From positions 16,904-80,903 of the forward strand of contig NZ_VDZH01000007.1 of the NCBI RefSeq assembly GCF_007673235.1: DNA of 64,000 nucleotides, in the 5' to 3' direction. Below the pieces are notes generated by a model. It was not told the DNA's origin, did no database searches, and worked only from the letters and a program-made list of their open reading frames with translations. Made by a program: the position numbers and the translations under genes. Of this stretch, positions 1 through 8,392 are shown piece after piece. Position 1 is the first letter of the stretch. Each line of letters opens with the position of its first letter. The stretch is from Curtobacterium pusillum (GTDB lineage: Bacteria; Actinomycetota; Actinomycetes; Actinomycetales; Microbacteriaceae).

Positions 1-540
1 CCGACGCAGAGCCAGCAGCCCGAGCCGGCGCCGTCCGCCACGACGCCGACGTCCGCCCCGATCACCGCAACACCGGTCCCCCGGTCCACGCCGACCCCGA
101 AGCAGGTCGCTACGATCCCCACCGACTGCCGGTCCATCGTCCCCGCCTCGGACTACGACCGGCTGTTCGGCGAGACCCCGGTGACCGAGACGACCCCTGG
201 CGTCGATGCGCCCAAATCGGACCTCGGCTCGACGTCGCTCTCGTGTGTCTGGCAAGATCCGCGCGCGGACATCTCCGGGATATCGATCCAGATCGGTTCC
301 GGATCGCCGGCCCAGCTGGCCGAGGCTGTGCAGATGTTCCCGGACTTCGACGGGGGCGGCACCTGTGTGACGCGAGGCCCGGGAACCTTCTGCCAGTCCC
401 GCTCGACGCTCGAGGGGTACGGCGTCGAGAAGGCGTACACCTACTACGTCCGCGACACCACGTGGATCGTCATCGACCAGACGAACGTCCCGACCGACAA
501 CCTGCTCGGTTCGTTGAGCGAGACGATCTGGGGGGACTGA
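1..540 (+). CDS. Secreted or lipoprotein-like hypothetical protein, C-terminal part
   Basis: The reading frame is open from the first base, so the gene starts outside the window and 179 codons are visible. About the first 40 visible residues are a Pro/Thr/Ser/Ala-rich linker, as often follows a signal peptide or lipobox. A compact domain with four cysteines (near visible residues 43, 81, 121 and 131) follows and ends in a TIWGD tail. I do not recognise the family. The layout (low-complexity linker, cysteines that could pair outside the cytoplasm) suggests an exported protein, but the start needed to show this is missing. About 117 bases without visible signals separate it from the convergent LysR gene. 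Confidence 0.6.
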   Translation, partial: PTQSQQPEPAPSATTPTSAPITATPVPRSTPTPKQVATIPTDCRSIVPASDYDRLFGETPVTETTPGVDAPKSDLGSTSLSCVWQDPRADISGISIQIGSGSPAQLAEAVQMFPDFDGGGTCVTRGPGTFCQSRSTLEGYGVEKAYTYYVRDTTWIVIDQTNVPTDNLLGSLSETIWGD

Positions 541-656
541 CGGCCCGGAGGCGTGTGGCGGGGGCGACCCGACCTCCCTCGCAGGCTCGGTCGGCGCACC
601 CGCGCAACGCTTCGCGTCGCCGCTGAGCGTGTGCGCCAGTCCGTCGGTGGGGAACC

Positions 657-1535
657 TCACACGACGCGGGCCGCGACGATGTCGCGGGCCAGCGTCCGGA
701 CCGCGCGGTTCGGCTCCGGGCTCGTCCGCGTCGCGAGGCCGATCCGCAGCGGCTCCACCTCGTCCTCGAGTTCGAGCACGACGCCGTCGTGCCGGACGCC
801 CGAGTCCGGGACGACACCCACCCCGAGGCCGGCCGACGCGAACCGCACCACCGCGGGCATGTCGTTCATCTCCGCGACGATGCGCCGCCGGATGCCGAGC
901 CGCTCGAGTGCCGTGTCGAGGATGATCCGGTTGCCGAAGCCGTGCGCCGTGTCGATGAACGGTTCCTCGGCGAGGTCCGCCAGCGACACCGAACTGCGGT
1001 CGGCGAGGGGGTGGTCGGCGGACAGGAACACCCGGAACGGCATCTCCCGCAGCGGTTCGACCACGACGCCCGTCGGGATCCCCGGCAGCCCCGTGTAGGC
1101 GATGTCGAGCCGCCCGGCCACCAGGTCCTGCACGAGTCCGGTCGTCCCGGACGGCGACGTCATGAGCTCGACGGCGACGAGCGGGTGGCGCTGCCGGAAC
1201 CGACGGAGGACCCCGGTGAGGTCGACGATGTCCATGCTCGTGAAGATGCCGAGCCGGACCCGGCCGCGGAGCTCGGCGTCGGAGACGGTCGCCAGGTCCC
1301 GCATCCGGTCGAGGGACTCCAGCACGGAACGGGCGTGCGGCAGGAGGTCCTCGCCGGCGGTGGTGAGCACGAGGTGCCGCCCGGTGCGGTCGAACAGCCG
1401 GACGCTGAGGCTCCGCTCGAGTGACGCGATGCCGGCCGACACGGTCGACTGCGCCGCCCAGAGCCGTTCGGCGGCGCGGGTGACGCTGCCCTCCGCCGCG
1501 ACGGTCACGAACTGTTCGAGCAGGCGGGTCTCCAT
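657..1535 (-). CDS. LysR-family transcriptional regulator
   Basis: The 292-aa product has a winged helix-turn-helix in the first 60 residues (METRLLEQFVTVAAEGSVTR, then AERLWAAQSTVSAGIASLE) and a LysR substrate-binding domain from about residue 90, both at normal length. It is divergent from an MFS transporter gene. That is the classic arrangement for a LysR regulator controlling its neighbour, so I infer control of the exporter. A palindrome ATACTC-C-GAGTAT at 1534-1546 covers its own start codon and fits the LysR T-N11-A box, suggesting autoregulation. The frame stays open upstream and an alternative ATG would add 11 residues. I chose the start that puts the helix-turn-helix at the N-terminus. 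The inducer is unknown. Confidence 0.88.
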   Translation of the reverse strand: METRLLEQFVTVAAEGSVTRAAERLWAAQSTVSAGIASLERSLSVRLFDRTGRHLVLTTAGEDLLPHARSVLESLDRMRDLATVSDAELRGRVRLGIFTSMDIVDLTGVLRRFRQRHPLVAVELMTSPSGTTGLVQDLVAGRLDIAYTGLPGIPTGVVVEPLREMPFRVFLSADHPLADRSSVSLADLAEEPFIDTAHGFGNRIILDTALERLGIRRRIVAEMNDMPAVVRFASAGLGVGVVPDSGVRHDGVVLELEDEVEPLRIGLATRTSPEPNRAVRTLARDIVAARVV

Positions 1536-1546
1536 ACTCCGAGTAT
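1534..1546. promoter_or_regulatory. Palindrome ATACTC-C-GAGTAT, probable LysR box
   Basis: This 13-bp perfect inverted repeat with a one-base centre lies in the divergent LysR/MFS region and overlaps the chosen LysR start codon. It contains a T-N11-A type core, the usual LysR binding pattern. No protein binding can be shown from sequence alone. Confidence 0.45.
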
Positions 1547-1616
1547 CGACCGGATCGATGTGTTCCATCAAGAGAATCCGTTGGACTCGATGCTCCGACG
1601 GCGGCACCATCGGAGC

Positions 1617-2873
1617 ATGTCCACTCTCACCGCCCCGTCGCACACCGTCGAACCCGTGGCCGAGGCTCCCCGCGGCCGCCGTCCGCACACCCGTCGGCGA
1701 CACGGCTTCGGCTTCTGGGCCGTGGCCTTCGCGTTCCTCTCGGTGATGGCCTTCGCGACCGTCCCCGCCCCGCTCTACGTGATCTACCAGGCGCGGGACG
1801 GCTTCCCGACGTTCACGACGACCGTGGTGTTCGCGGCGTACGGCGTGGGCGTCGTCGCGGCGCTGTACCTCGCCGGACACCTCAGCGACGTGCACGGACG
1901 CCGGCCCCTCATCCTCGTGTCGATCGCTCTCGAGCTCGTGGCCGCCGTGCTGTTCCTCCTCTGGAACGACGTCAGCGGGCTCATCGTCGCGCGGCTCGTC
2001 ACGGGACTCGGTGTCGGACTGCTGACGGCCACGGCGACCGCGCACCTCGGGGAGCTCCGGGTCCGCGCGACCGGGTCCCCGTCATCGGCAGCCGGTGCCG
2101 GGGTCGTCGCGGGTGTCGTGAACCTCGGCGGGCTGTCCCTCGGCGCGCTCGTCGGCGGTGCCCTGGCCGAGTTCGTCGGACAGCCGCTCATGGTGCCGTA
2201 CGTCGTGTTCGTCGTCGCCCTCGTCGTCGCGTTCGCCGTGGTGCTCGCGGCGCCCGAGACCGTCGATCGTCCGTCGTCGCCGGTCGCCTACCGGCCGCAG
2301 CGGCTGCAGGCACCGGAGGGCAAGGGTGCCGCGTTCTGGGCCGCCGGCACCGCCGCGTTCGCCGCGCTGGCGGTGCAGGGTCTCTTCACCTCGGTCGCGC
2401 CGACGTTCCTCGGGACGACCTTCCACGTGACCGACAGATTGGCCGCCGGGGCGACGACCTTCGGGGTGTTCGCCGCGAGTGCGGTGTCGCAGATCGTGTT
2501 CGCCCGGCTCGCGCAGCGTGCGCAGATCCGGCTCGGCATGGTGCTCCTCGTCGGCGGGCTCGTGATCCTCGCGGTGGCGGCCGTTCTGCTGCAGGTCGCC
2601 GGGTTCATCGGTGGCGGGGTGATCGCCGGCGCCGGTGTGGGGCTGCTGTTCCGTGCCGCGATCGGGAGTGCCGGGGCGCTCGTCGAGCCTTCCGGTCGGG
2701 GTGGTGTCCTCGCCGCCACGTTCCTCATCGCCTACGCCGGGCTCACGGTGCCGGTCGTGGCCGTCGGTGCTGCGCTGCTCGTGCTGCCGACCCTGCCGGT
2801 GCTGCTCGGGTACGTCGTGTTCGTCATCGTCCTGGCGGTCGTCGCCGGGAGCCGGCTGGCCGCGCGCGCGTAG
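1617..2873 (+). CDS. MFS transporter, drug or metabolite exporter type
   Basis: The 418-aa product has about 12 hydrophobic segments. The MFS motif A is visible between TM2 and TM3 as GHLSDVHGRRPL near residue 95. A basic N-terminal tail (RGRRPHTRRRHG) precedes TM1, so this end is likely cytoplasmic. It probably works as a proton-coupled exporter in the inner membrane. Two in-frame starts lie upstream (1560, 1590). I prefer the ATG at 1617 because the earlier ones run into the LysR control region. It is divergent from the LysR gene. The substrate cannot be told from sequence. Homologues are often sugar-efflux or multidrug members. Confidence 0.85.
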   Translation: MSTLTAPSHTVEPVAEAPRGRRPHTRRRHGFGFWAVAFAFLSVMAFATVPAPLYVIYQARDGFPTFTTTVVFAAYGVGVVAALYLAGHLSDVHGRRPLILVSIALELVAAVLFLLWNDVSGLIVARLVTGLGVGLLTATATAHLGELRVRATGSPSSAAGAGVVAGVVNLGGLSLGALVGGALAEFVGQPLMVPYVVFVVALVVAFAVVLAAPETVDRPSSPVAYRPQRLQAPEGKGAAFWAAGTAAFAALAVQGLFTSVAPTFLGTTFHVTDRLAAGATTFGVFAASAVSQIVFARLAQRAQIRLGMVLLVGGLVILAVAAVLLQVAGFIGGGVIAGAGVGLLFRAAIGSAGALVEPSGRGGVLAATFLIAYAGLTVPVVAVGAALLVLPTLPVLLGYVVFVIVLAVVAGSRLAARA

Positions 2874-2885
2874 CGGGCCCGCTAC
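2870..2885. terminator. Inverted repeat at the end of the MFS gene
   Basis: The perfect 16-bp palindrome GTAGCGGGCCCGCTAC contains the MFS stop codon. It could fold into a small G+C-rich hairpin and act as a terminator, but no T-run follows, so the call is weak. Confidence 0.35.
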
Positions 2886-2928
2886 GTGACCGCCTGGAGG
2901 CGCGACACCGGTCCGGCATACTGGGCGC

Positions 2929-3540
2929 GTGTCCCAGAAGCGCAACCGTTCCGTCATCGCCGGGGTCGCGGCCGTGCTGGCCGCCGGCCTCGTCGCGGGC
3001 GGCGTCGCGCTGACCGCACAGCGCGGTGCCGACGACCCGGTGATCGGTGGCACGGCCGTCACCATCACACCCAGTGCGACCGCAGGCGAGGGCACGGCCA
3101 CTGACGGCACCGTGACGATCACCCGCACGGGGCCGGACCTGCCGGGTGACGCAGTCCTCGACCGCTGCGACACGGGCAGCCGGCAGACCGTCGCACAGTA
3201 CGACACCGCCGCGCTCGGCACCGTGGTCCTGCAGTGCGGGAACTCCGGCCAGGGCTACGAGCACATCCGCGTCCGCCACACCCAGGACTGGCAGGACGTC
3301 GTCACGGGGCACGGCTCCCGCGACTGGGACGACGCGATGCTCACCGCCGTGCAGACCGTGCTCGAGACACCGCGCACGGGGTACCCGCAGGACGCCGGCG
3401 ACGGCAAGGTCTGCTACTCGGCACCAGCGCAGTTCGACGACGGCTCGCGTCCCGGTGACGAACCGTTCGTGAAGGTCATCGTGTCGTCCACCACGGACCG
3501 CGTCATCACGGCGTACCCGACGCGCGACGACGGCTGCTGA
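2929..3540 (+). CDS. Membrane-anchored protein with possible BECR-type nuclease-like C-terminal domain
   Basis: The 203-aa product begins with MSQKRNRS and a hydrophobic stretch (residues 9-27) that would serve as a signal anchor, then a Thr/Ala/Gly-rich spacer to about residue 65. The rest is a compact domain with EHIRVRHTQDW near residue 107, a TVLETP segment and a final FVKVIVSS...RVITAYPT strand. A His/Arg-His pair, a later helix ending in P, and a last strand reading VITAYP are typical of the Barnase-EndoU-ColicinE5/D-RelE fold. This is pattern recognition, not a search. It starts at a GTG 55 bases after the MFS gene and could share its transcript. No immunity-like partner is obvious next to it. 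Confidence 0.55.
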   Translation: MSQKRNRSVIAGVAAVLAAGLVAGGVALTAQRGADDPVIGGTAVTITPSATAGEGTATDGTVTITRTGPDLPGDAVLDRCDTGSRQTVAQYDTAALGTVVLQCGNSGQGYEHIRVRHTQDWQDVVTGHGSRDWDDAMLTAVQTVLETPRTGYPQDAGDGKVCYSAPAQFDDGSRPGDEPFVKVIVSSTTDRVITAYPTRDDGC

Positions 3541-3684
3541 CCGGCGCTCCCCGGCTCGCCGCTGACGCAGTACGACATCTCCGACGTCGTACGACATCGG
3601 AGAAGTCGTTCGTCGCGGGCGCGGGATGTTGCACGGGCCGGATTGCGACGAGACCGCTGTCGTACGACGTCGACGCTGTCGTTC

Positions 3685-3743
3685 CGAGTCGGCACCGCGA
3701 CACCCGAGTCGGCACCTCGACACCCGGGTCGGCACGCGACACC
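3685..3743. repeat. Three tandem copies of a 20-bp unit
   Basis: Units CGAGTCGGCACCGCGACACC (3685-3704), a copy with one change (3705-3724) and a 19-base variant (3725-3743) lie in tandem between two convergent genes. Just before, at 3565-3620, are two copies of GTACGACATC and an inverted CTCCGA/TCGGAG pair. The 220-base gap 3541-3760 appears to be made of short repeats and holds no credible gene. Confidence 0.8.
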
Positions 3744-3760
3744 CGGCCCGACCGAAGGAC

Positions 3761-4678
3761 CTACGCGTGCACCTCGTGCTCGTGCCGGCGGTGGGACGCG
3801 GGCTCGAGCTGGAACGTCGAGTGCTCCACGGGGACGTCGAAGTGCTCCGCCACGCACTGCTGCAGGTCGTCGAGGATCCTCGGTGCGTGCGCTGTCGAGA
3901 AGCACTCGTCGTCGACCACCACGTGCGCCGTGAGGTTCGGGACACCGGTCGCCACGAGTGTCGCGTGCAGGTCGTGCACGGCGATGACGTGGTCGAGCTC
4001 GAGGATGTGCCCGCGCACCGCGTCGAGGTCGAGCCCGGGCGGCGTCGATTCGAGCAGCACGTTGGCGGTCTCGCGCAGCAGCCGGATCGCACGCGGCAGG
4101 ATGAGCAACCCGATCAGGATCGCCGCGACCGAGTCCGCCCGTTCCCAGCCGGTCAGCATGAGGACGACGGCCGCGGCGATGACGGCGACGGAGCCGAGCG
4201 TGTCGTTGAGGACCTCGAGTCGGGCGGCGCGTGACGTGAAGCCCTCGCCGGATGCCCGCAGCAGCACCGCGTACGCCACGAGGTTGCCGACGAGACCGAT
4301 GATCCCGAAGACGAGTAGCGGCCCGGAGTGGATCTCGGCCGGCACGAACAGCCGCTGGATCGCCGAGATGATCACGTAGACGCCGACCGCGAGCAGGATG
4401 GCCGCCTGCGCCGTGGCCCCGAGGACCTCGGCCCGCTGGAAGCCCCACGTGCGCTGCGCCGTCGGACTGCGCCGGGCGAGCCGCGTGGCGACGAGTCCGA
4501 TGCCGAGCCCACCCGTGTCGACGACCATGTGGCCCGCGTCGACGAGCAGGGCGAGCGACCCGGTGACGACCGCGCCGACGACCTCGGCGAGCAGGATCCC
4601 CGCCGAGATGCAGAAGGCGATGAGCAGCGCTCGCTCGGACGCGTGCCCGTGCCCGTGGTCGTGTCCCATGCGCAACAT
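3761..4678 (-). CDS. Cation diffusion facilitator family zinc/metal exporter
   Basis: The 305-aa product starts with a His-rich segment (GHDHGHGH) and has six hydrophobic segments. The CDF metal-site pattern is present: DAGHMVVDT in TM2 (His and Asp) and NDTLGS in TM5. A cytoplasmic C-terminal domain ends with another His-rich tail (RRHEHEVHA). It exports Zn2+ or a similar divalent ion against protons (CzcD/ZitB type). The start at 4678 has GGAGG eight bases upstream. The frame allows an earlier ATG at 4702 and a later one at 4669. It is divergent from the DUF4166 gene and not close to the zinc uptake operon at 28 kb. No Zur-type box is visible here. Confidence 0.88.
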   Translation of the reverse strand: MLRMGHDHGHGHASERALLIAFCISAGILLAEVVGAVVTGSLALLVDAGHMVVDTGGLGIGLVATRLARRSPTAQRTWGFQRAEVLGATAQAAILLAVGVYVIISAIQRLFVPAEIHSGPLLVFGIIGLVGNLVAYAVLLRASGEGFTSRAARLEVLNDTLGSVAVIAAAVVLMLTGWERADSVAAILIGLLILPRAIRLLRETANVLLESTPPGLDLDAVRGHILELDHVIAVHDLHATLVATGVPNLTAHVVVDDECFSTAHAPRILDDLQQCVAEHFDVPVEHSTFQLEPASHRRHEHEVHA

Positions 4679-4717
4679 CGTAGGGACCTCCACCGACGAC
4701 ATGCCAGGATCGGGAGT

Positions 4718-5443
4718 GTGACCCGGTCACCCTACGAGTTGAGCGTCTCGCCGGACGTCCTCGCCCGCCTGCACCCGCGGCTGCGCACGTACTTCGGCCC
4801 GATCCCGCCCGGTCAGGTCGGCCGCGGCGAGGGCGTCTTCGACGTGGTCGGCACGCCCCGCCGCTGGCTCTGGCCGATGCTCGCCTGGTTCGCCCGCGAC
4901 GCCGTCATGTTCCCGGTCTGGGAGCGGGACGTCCCCTTCGCCGTCGAGAACCGCCCGGCTCGCGTCCATCGCGGGTCGGCCAGCCCGGAGGCTGGGCCCA
5001 CGCCCGCCGGTACCGGCGCGTCGCGGAGCGGCGGGACGGCCGAGCGGGTGGGGAGTGTCGCCGTCCGCGCGCACCGCACCTTCCGCTTCCGCTCCGGAGT
5101 CCGCACGATGGTGGACGCCATCACCGCCGAGCCGGAGGGGCTCGTCGACCACCTCGGTCGCCGTGGGCGCGTCAGCGCCCTGCTCCGGACGGAGGTCGAC
5201 GCGCTCGGTCCGGACGCGGGCGCCCTGCGCTTGGTCTCCACGCGCGTGACGTTCCGTGCGCTGGGACGCGAGGTGCGCCTCCCGGCACTGATCGCACCAC
5301 GCGTGACGCTCACGGAACGATTCGATGACGATGCCGAGCTGCAGCGCGTGTCCCTGGTGCTCTCGGCCCCGGTGCTCGGCACGCTGTACCGGTACGAGGG
5401 GGCGTTCCGGTACGAGATCGCGCCGGACACAGAACGGGGATGA
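4718..5443 (+). CDS. DUF4166 domain-containing protein
   Basis: The 241-aa product starts at a GTG (VTRSPYELSVSPDVLARLHP). It carries the features I associate with DUF4166: LHPRLRTYFGPIP at the N-terminus, G.G.FDVVGTPRRW, and a C-terminal Tyr-rich strand region (GTLYRYEGAFRYEI). The middle (about residues 80-110) is Pro/Gly/Ala-rich and poorly conserved in appearance. No function is established for the family. The gene directly precedes an NAD-dependent epimerase-like gene with one base between them. DUF4166 and this type of SDR are often adjacent or fused, so they probably act on the same unknown substrate. Confidence 0.78.
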   Translation: MTRSPYELSVSPDVLARLHPRLRTYFGPIPPGQVGRGEGVFDVVGTPRRWLWPMLAWFARDAVMFPVWERDVPFAVENRPARVHRGSASPEAGPTPAGTGASRSGGTAERVGSVAVRAHRTFRFRSGVRTMVDAITAEPEGLVDHLGRRGRVSALLRTEVDALGPDAGALRLVSTRVTFRALGREVRLPALIAPRVTLTERFDDDAELQRVSLVLSAPVLGTLYRYEGAFRYEIAPDTERG

Positions 5444-5444
5444 G

Positions 5445-6422
5445 ATGAGCGACCGGAAGGGCCGCGCCGTGATCGCGGGGGCGAGCGGCTTCGTCGGGCA
5501 GTACCTGCAGGACGCCCTCCGCGACGAGGGCTACGACGTCGTCACGATCGGCCGCACCGGCGACGCCGTGTGGGGCAACACGATGCGCATCCGCGAACTC
5601 GTGGACGGCGCCGCGCTCGTCGTGAACATGGCCGGCAAGAGCGTCAACTGCCGGTACGGGCCCCGCAACCGGGCGGAGATCATCCGCTCCCGGGTCGACA
5701 CCACCCTCGAACTCGCCGAGGCGATCCGCACGAGTGAGCACCCGCCGCCGCTGTGGGTGAACGCCTCCACCGCGACGATCTACCGGCACGCCGACGACCG
5801 CCCACAGGACGAGCGCACGGGCGAGCTCGGCGAGGGGTTCTCGGTGTCCGTGGCGAAGGCGTGGGAGGACGCCCTGTACGCCGTCGACCTCCCACACACC
5901 CGACGGGTCGCGCTCCGGATGGCGATCGTGTTCGGCGACGGCAGCGCCCTCGTCCCCCTGCTGCGGCTCGCGCAAGCGGGGCTCGGCGGCCCGCAGTACG
6001 ACGGCCCGTGGTTCCCGACGCGCTCCCGGCTCCGGGCGGGCACGTACCACCACGACCGGCACACCCGCGGCCGGCAGCGGTTCAGCTGGGTGCACATCGC
6101 CGACGTCATCGGGGCGATCCGGTTCGTGCGCGACCACGAGGACATCGACGGCGCCGTGAACGTGTCGAGTCCGAACCCGTCGGACAACCGCACCGTGATG
6201 GCCACCATCCGGGACGCCGTCGGACGCCGGTTCGGGATCCCGACCTGGCGGTGGATGCTCGAGATCGGGTCGTTCGCGATCCGCACCGAGACCGAGCTCG
6301 TGCTGAAGAGCCGGTGGGTGGTGCCGACGCGCCTGGTCGAGGCCGGGTACGAGTTCCGCTACCCGCACCTGCGCGGCGCGCTCGCCGGGATCATCGCCGA
6401 GCGTCGCCAGCACCGGGGCTGA
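5445..6422 (+). CDS. SDR-family epimerase, YfcH/TIGR01777-like
   Basis: The 325-aa product has a Rossmann GASGFVGQYL motif at residues 11-20 and the family signature NMAGKSVNCRYGPRNRAEII near residue 65. VNASTATIYRH follows, where the Tyr fits the SDR/epimerase position, and a C-terminal region starts near EIGSFAIRTETELVLKSRWV. This matches the extended SDR group around E. coli YfcH, whose reaction is not known. It is translationally linked to the DUF4166 gene upstream. Its last 32 bases overlap the end of the convergent DMT transporter gene. Confidence 0.85.
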   Translation: MSDRKGRAVIAGASGFVGQYLQDALRDEGYDVVTIGRTGDAVWGNTMRIRELVDGAALVVNMAGKSVNCRYGPRNRAEIIRSRVDTTLELAEAIRTSEHPPPLWVNASTATIYRHADDRPQDERTGELGEGFSVSVAKAWEDALYAVDLPHTRRVALRMAIVFGDGSALVPLLRLAQAGLGGPQYDGPWFPTRSRLRAGTYHHDRHTRGRQRFSWVHIADVIGAIRFVRDHEDIDGAVNVSSPNPSDNRTVMATIRDAVGRRFGIPTWRWMLEIGSFAIRTETELVLKSRWVVPTRLVEAGYEFRYPHLRGALAGIIAERRQHRG

Positions 6423-7332
6423 GCACCGGGACCGGGAGGCCGGCGGTGGTGACCGGCAGCGGTCGGGGTCGAGCCGCGCGCGACGACCAGAGCACCGCCG
6501 CGACGATGACCACGCCGGCCGCGATCTCCACCGCGTCCGGGACCTCGCCGAACGCCACCCACGACGCGAGCACGCCCACCACGGGCACGAGCATCGAGAA
6601 CGGCGCGACGGTGCTCGACGGGTAGGTCGCGAGCAGTCGTGACCAGATGCCGTAGCCGACCAGGGTTGCGACGAGCACGATGTAGAGCAGCCCGAGGTCG
6701 GCGGGCAGGGCCTCCGCGGTGAACGCCGTCCCGAGCGCGTCCCCGATGCGCGACGGCCCCTCGACGACGAACGACAGCACGGCCATCGGGATCGGCGGCA
6801 CGATCGACCACCAGAGCGTCAGGTGCAGCGGGTTCGGCGCTCCGGCACGCCGGGTCGCGACGTTGCCGATCGCCCAGCCGAGCGCCCCGCAGAGCGCGAG
6901 CACGACGGGCAGCAGTGCCGCTGCCTGGGCCCGGTGCACGGCGATCGCGGCGAGCGCGCACACCGCGATCGTCACACCGATCACCTGCCGCCCGGTGAGC
7001 CGCTCGCGCAGGAACACCCCGGCGAGCACGACCGTGAACGGCGCCGAGGCTTGCAGCACGAGCGAGGCGAGCCCGGACGGCATGCCCGACGCCATGCTCA
7101 GGTACAGGAACGCGAACTGCAGCACCCCGAGCCCGAAACCGACGAGCAGCAGGCGCCCGAACGGGATCTTCGGGCGCGGGACGAGCAACACGGTCGGCAC
7201 GGCGAGCAGCGTGAACCGCAGCGCCGCGAGCAGGAACGGCGGGAAGTGCTCGAGCGCCAACGCCGTCGCGGGGAAGTTGAGTCCCCAGACGACGGCGACG
7301 ACCACGGCGAGGAGACGGTCACGGGTACGCAC
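6391..7332 (-). CDS. DMT-superfamily transporter, EamA type
   Basis: The 313-aa product has ten hydrophobic segments in two EamA repeats. The first begins LLAVVVAVVWGLNFPATALA and the second around LALCGALGWAIGNV. These are inner-membrane exporters of amino acids or other small metabolites. The GTG start at 7332 puts the first TM at residue 6. It is divergent from a LysR gene that probably regulates it. Its 3' end overlaps the convergent SDR gene by 32 bases, both stops lying inside the other frame. The substrate is unknown. Confidence 0.87.
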   Translation of the reverse strand: MRTRDRLLAVVVAVVWGLNFPATALALEHFPPFLLAALRFTLLAVPTVLLVPRPKIPFGRLLLVGFGLGVLQFAFLYLSMASGMPSGLASLVLQASAPFTVVLAGVFLRERLTGRQVIGVTIAVCALAAIAVHRAQAAALLPVVLALCGALGWAIGNVATRRAGAPNPLHLTLWWSIVPPIPMAVLSFVVEGPSRIGDALGTAFTAEALPADLGLLYIVLVATLVGYGIWSRLLATYPSSTVAPFSMLVPVVGVLASWVAFGEVPDAVEIAAGVVIVAAVLWSSRAARPRPLPVTTAGLPVPVLSPGAGDARR

Positions 7333-7404
7333 GGGTCGATCGTGGCGCACCCGGACCGTGCAGCACCAGCGAAGAGTTCCGAACCGACGTTGTAGGGTCC
7401 CTGC

Positions 7405-8319
7405 ATGGTCGACTTCGACGTGCAGCTGCTCGCCGTGCTCCGCGAACTCGGCGAACGCGGCAGCGTCACCGCCGTCGCCGAGGCCACCCACCGGACGCCG
7501 AGCGCCGTGTCGCAGCAGCTCCAGACGCTCCAGCGCCAGGTCGGAGTCGTCCTGGTCGAACGCGTCGGCCGAGGTGTGCGGCTGACCGAGCACGGGCGGG
7601 TCCTCGCGGGCCTGGCCGGCGGGGTCGCGACGGCGATCGCCACCGTGGACGCCGCCTGGCGGGAACACCTCGGGGGAGCGGGCGGCCGCGTCGACCTCGC
7701 GGTCTTCCCGTCAGCCGCCGAGCTCCTGCTGCCGGGGCTGCTGACCAGGATGCGCGAGCACCCCGGGATCGAACTCGTGCTGGTGGACGTGGACGTCAGC
7801 GAGGACGAGTTCGGCCCGCTCGCCGCCGACCACGACGTCGTGATCGGGCACCGGCCGGACGGGGCCCCGCCCGCCGGACGGGAAGCGCTCGAGACCGTCC
7901 CGCTCCTGCGGGAACCGCTCGACGTGGCCCTCCCGCTCGACCACCGGCTGGCGTCCCGCGAGCGCGTCCGGATCGACGACGTCGTGGGGGAGTCGTGGAT
8001 CGGGGTGCCGGTGGGCTACCCGATCGACCGGGTCCTCACGGCGATGGCGGCCGCGACGGACACCCCGCCGAGCGTCGGGTTCCGGACGATCCACCTGCCG
8101 GTGATCGAGAACCTCGTGGCGGCGGGGCACGGTGTCGCACTCGTGCCGCGGTACACCTCCGGAACGCGCGCCCCTGGTCGGTTCCACCTGGCGGAGCTCG
8201 CGGACGTCCGCGCGGGTCGCCGGATCGAGGCGCTCGTCCGGCCGGACCGTGCGGTCCGACCTGCGGTCCGCAGCGTCCTGGAGGCGCTGGTCGCCGAGGC
8301 CCTGGACGTCACCACCTGA
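7405..8319 (+). CDS. LysR-family transcriptional regulator
   Basis: The 304-aa product has an N-terminal helix-turn-helix (LLAVLRELGERGSVTAVAEA, then THRTPSAVSQQLQTLQRQVG) and an effector domain from about residue 95. The HTH variant with HRTPSAVSQQL is common in regulators paired with EamA exporters. The 72-base gap to the divergent DMT gene must hold both promoters. I see no strong palindrome there. It is followed by a 73-base gap with a dispersed CGTGCCTCCAG motif at 8349-8359, then the convergent purB. Confidence 0.88.
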   Translation: MVDFDVQLLAVLRELGERGSVTAVAEATHRTPSAVSQQLQTLQRQVGVVLVERVGRGVRLTEHGRVLAGLAGGVATAIATVDAAWREHLGGAGGRVDLAVFPSAAELLLPGLLTRMREHPGIELVLVDVDVSEDEFGPLAADHDVVIGHRPDGAPPAGREALETVPLLREPLDVALPLDHRLASRERVRIDDVVGESWIGVPVGYPIDRVLTAMAAATDTPPSVGFRTIHLPVIENLVAAGHGVALVPRYTSGTRAPGRFHLAELADVRAGRRIEALVRPDRAVRPAVRSVLEALVAEALDVTT

Positions 8320-8392
8320 GGTGGCGGGCCGACGCGCGGGGCGCGACCCGTGCCTCCAGTCCGACCTGCGGCCCGGCGCGACGCGCGCCGCG

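Noticed and set aside
3685-3743. A CRISPR array from tandem repeats here (also 37561-37614, 45466-45600)
   Set aside because: Units are head to tail without unique spacers, and no cas genes are in the window.
6391-6422. Frameshift or sequencing error where the SDR and DMT genes overlap
   Set aside because: Both proteins end at normal length with normal tails; a short convergent overlap explains it.
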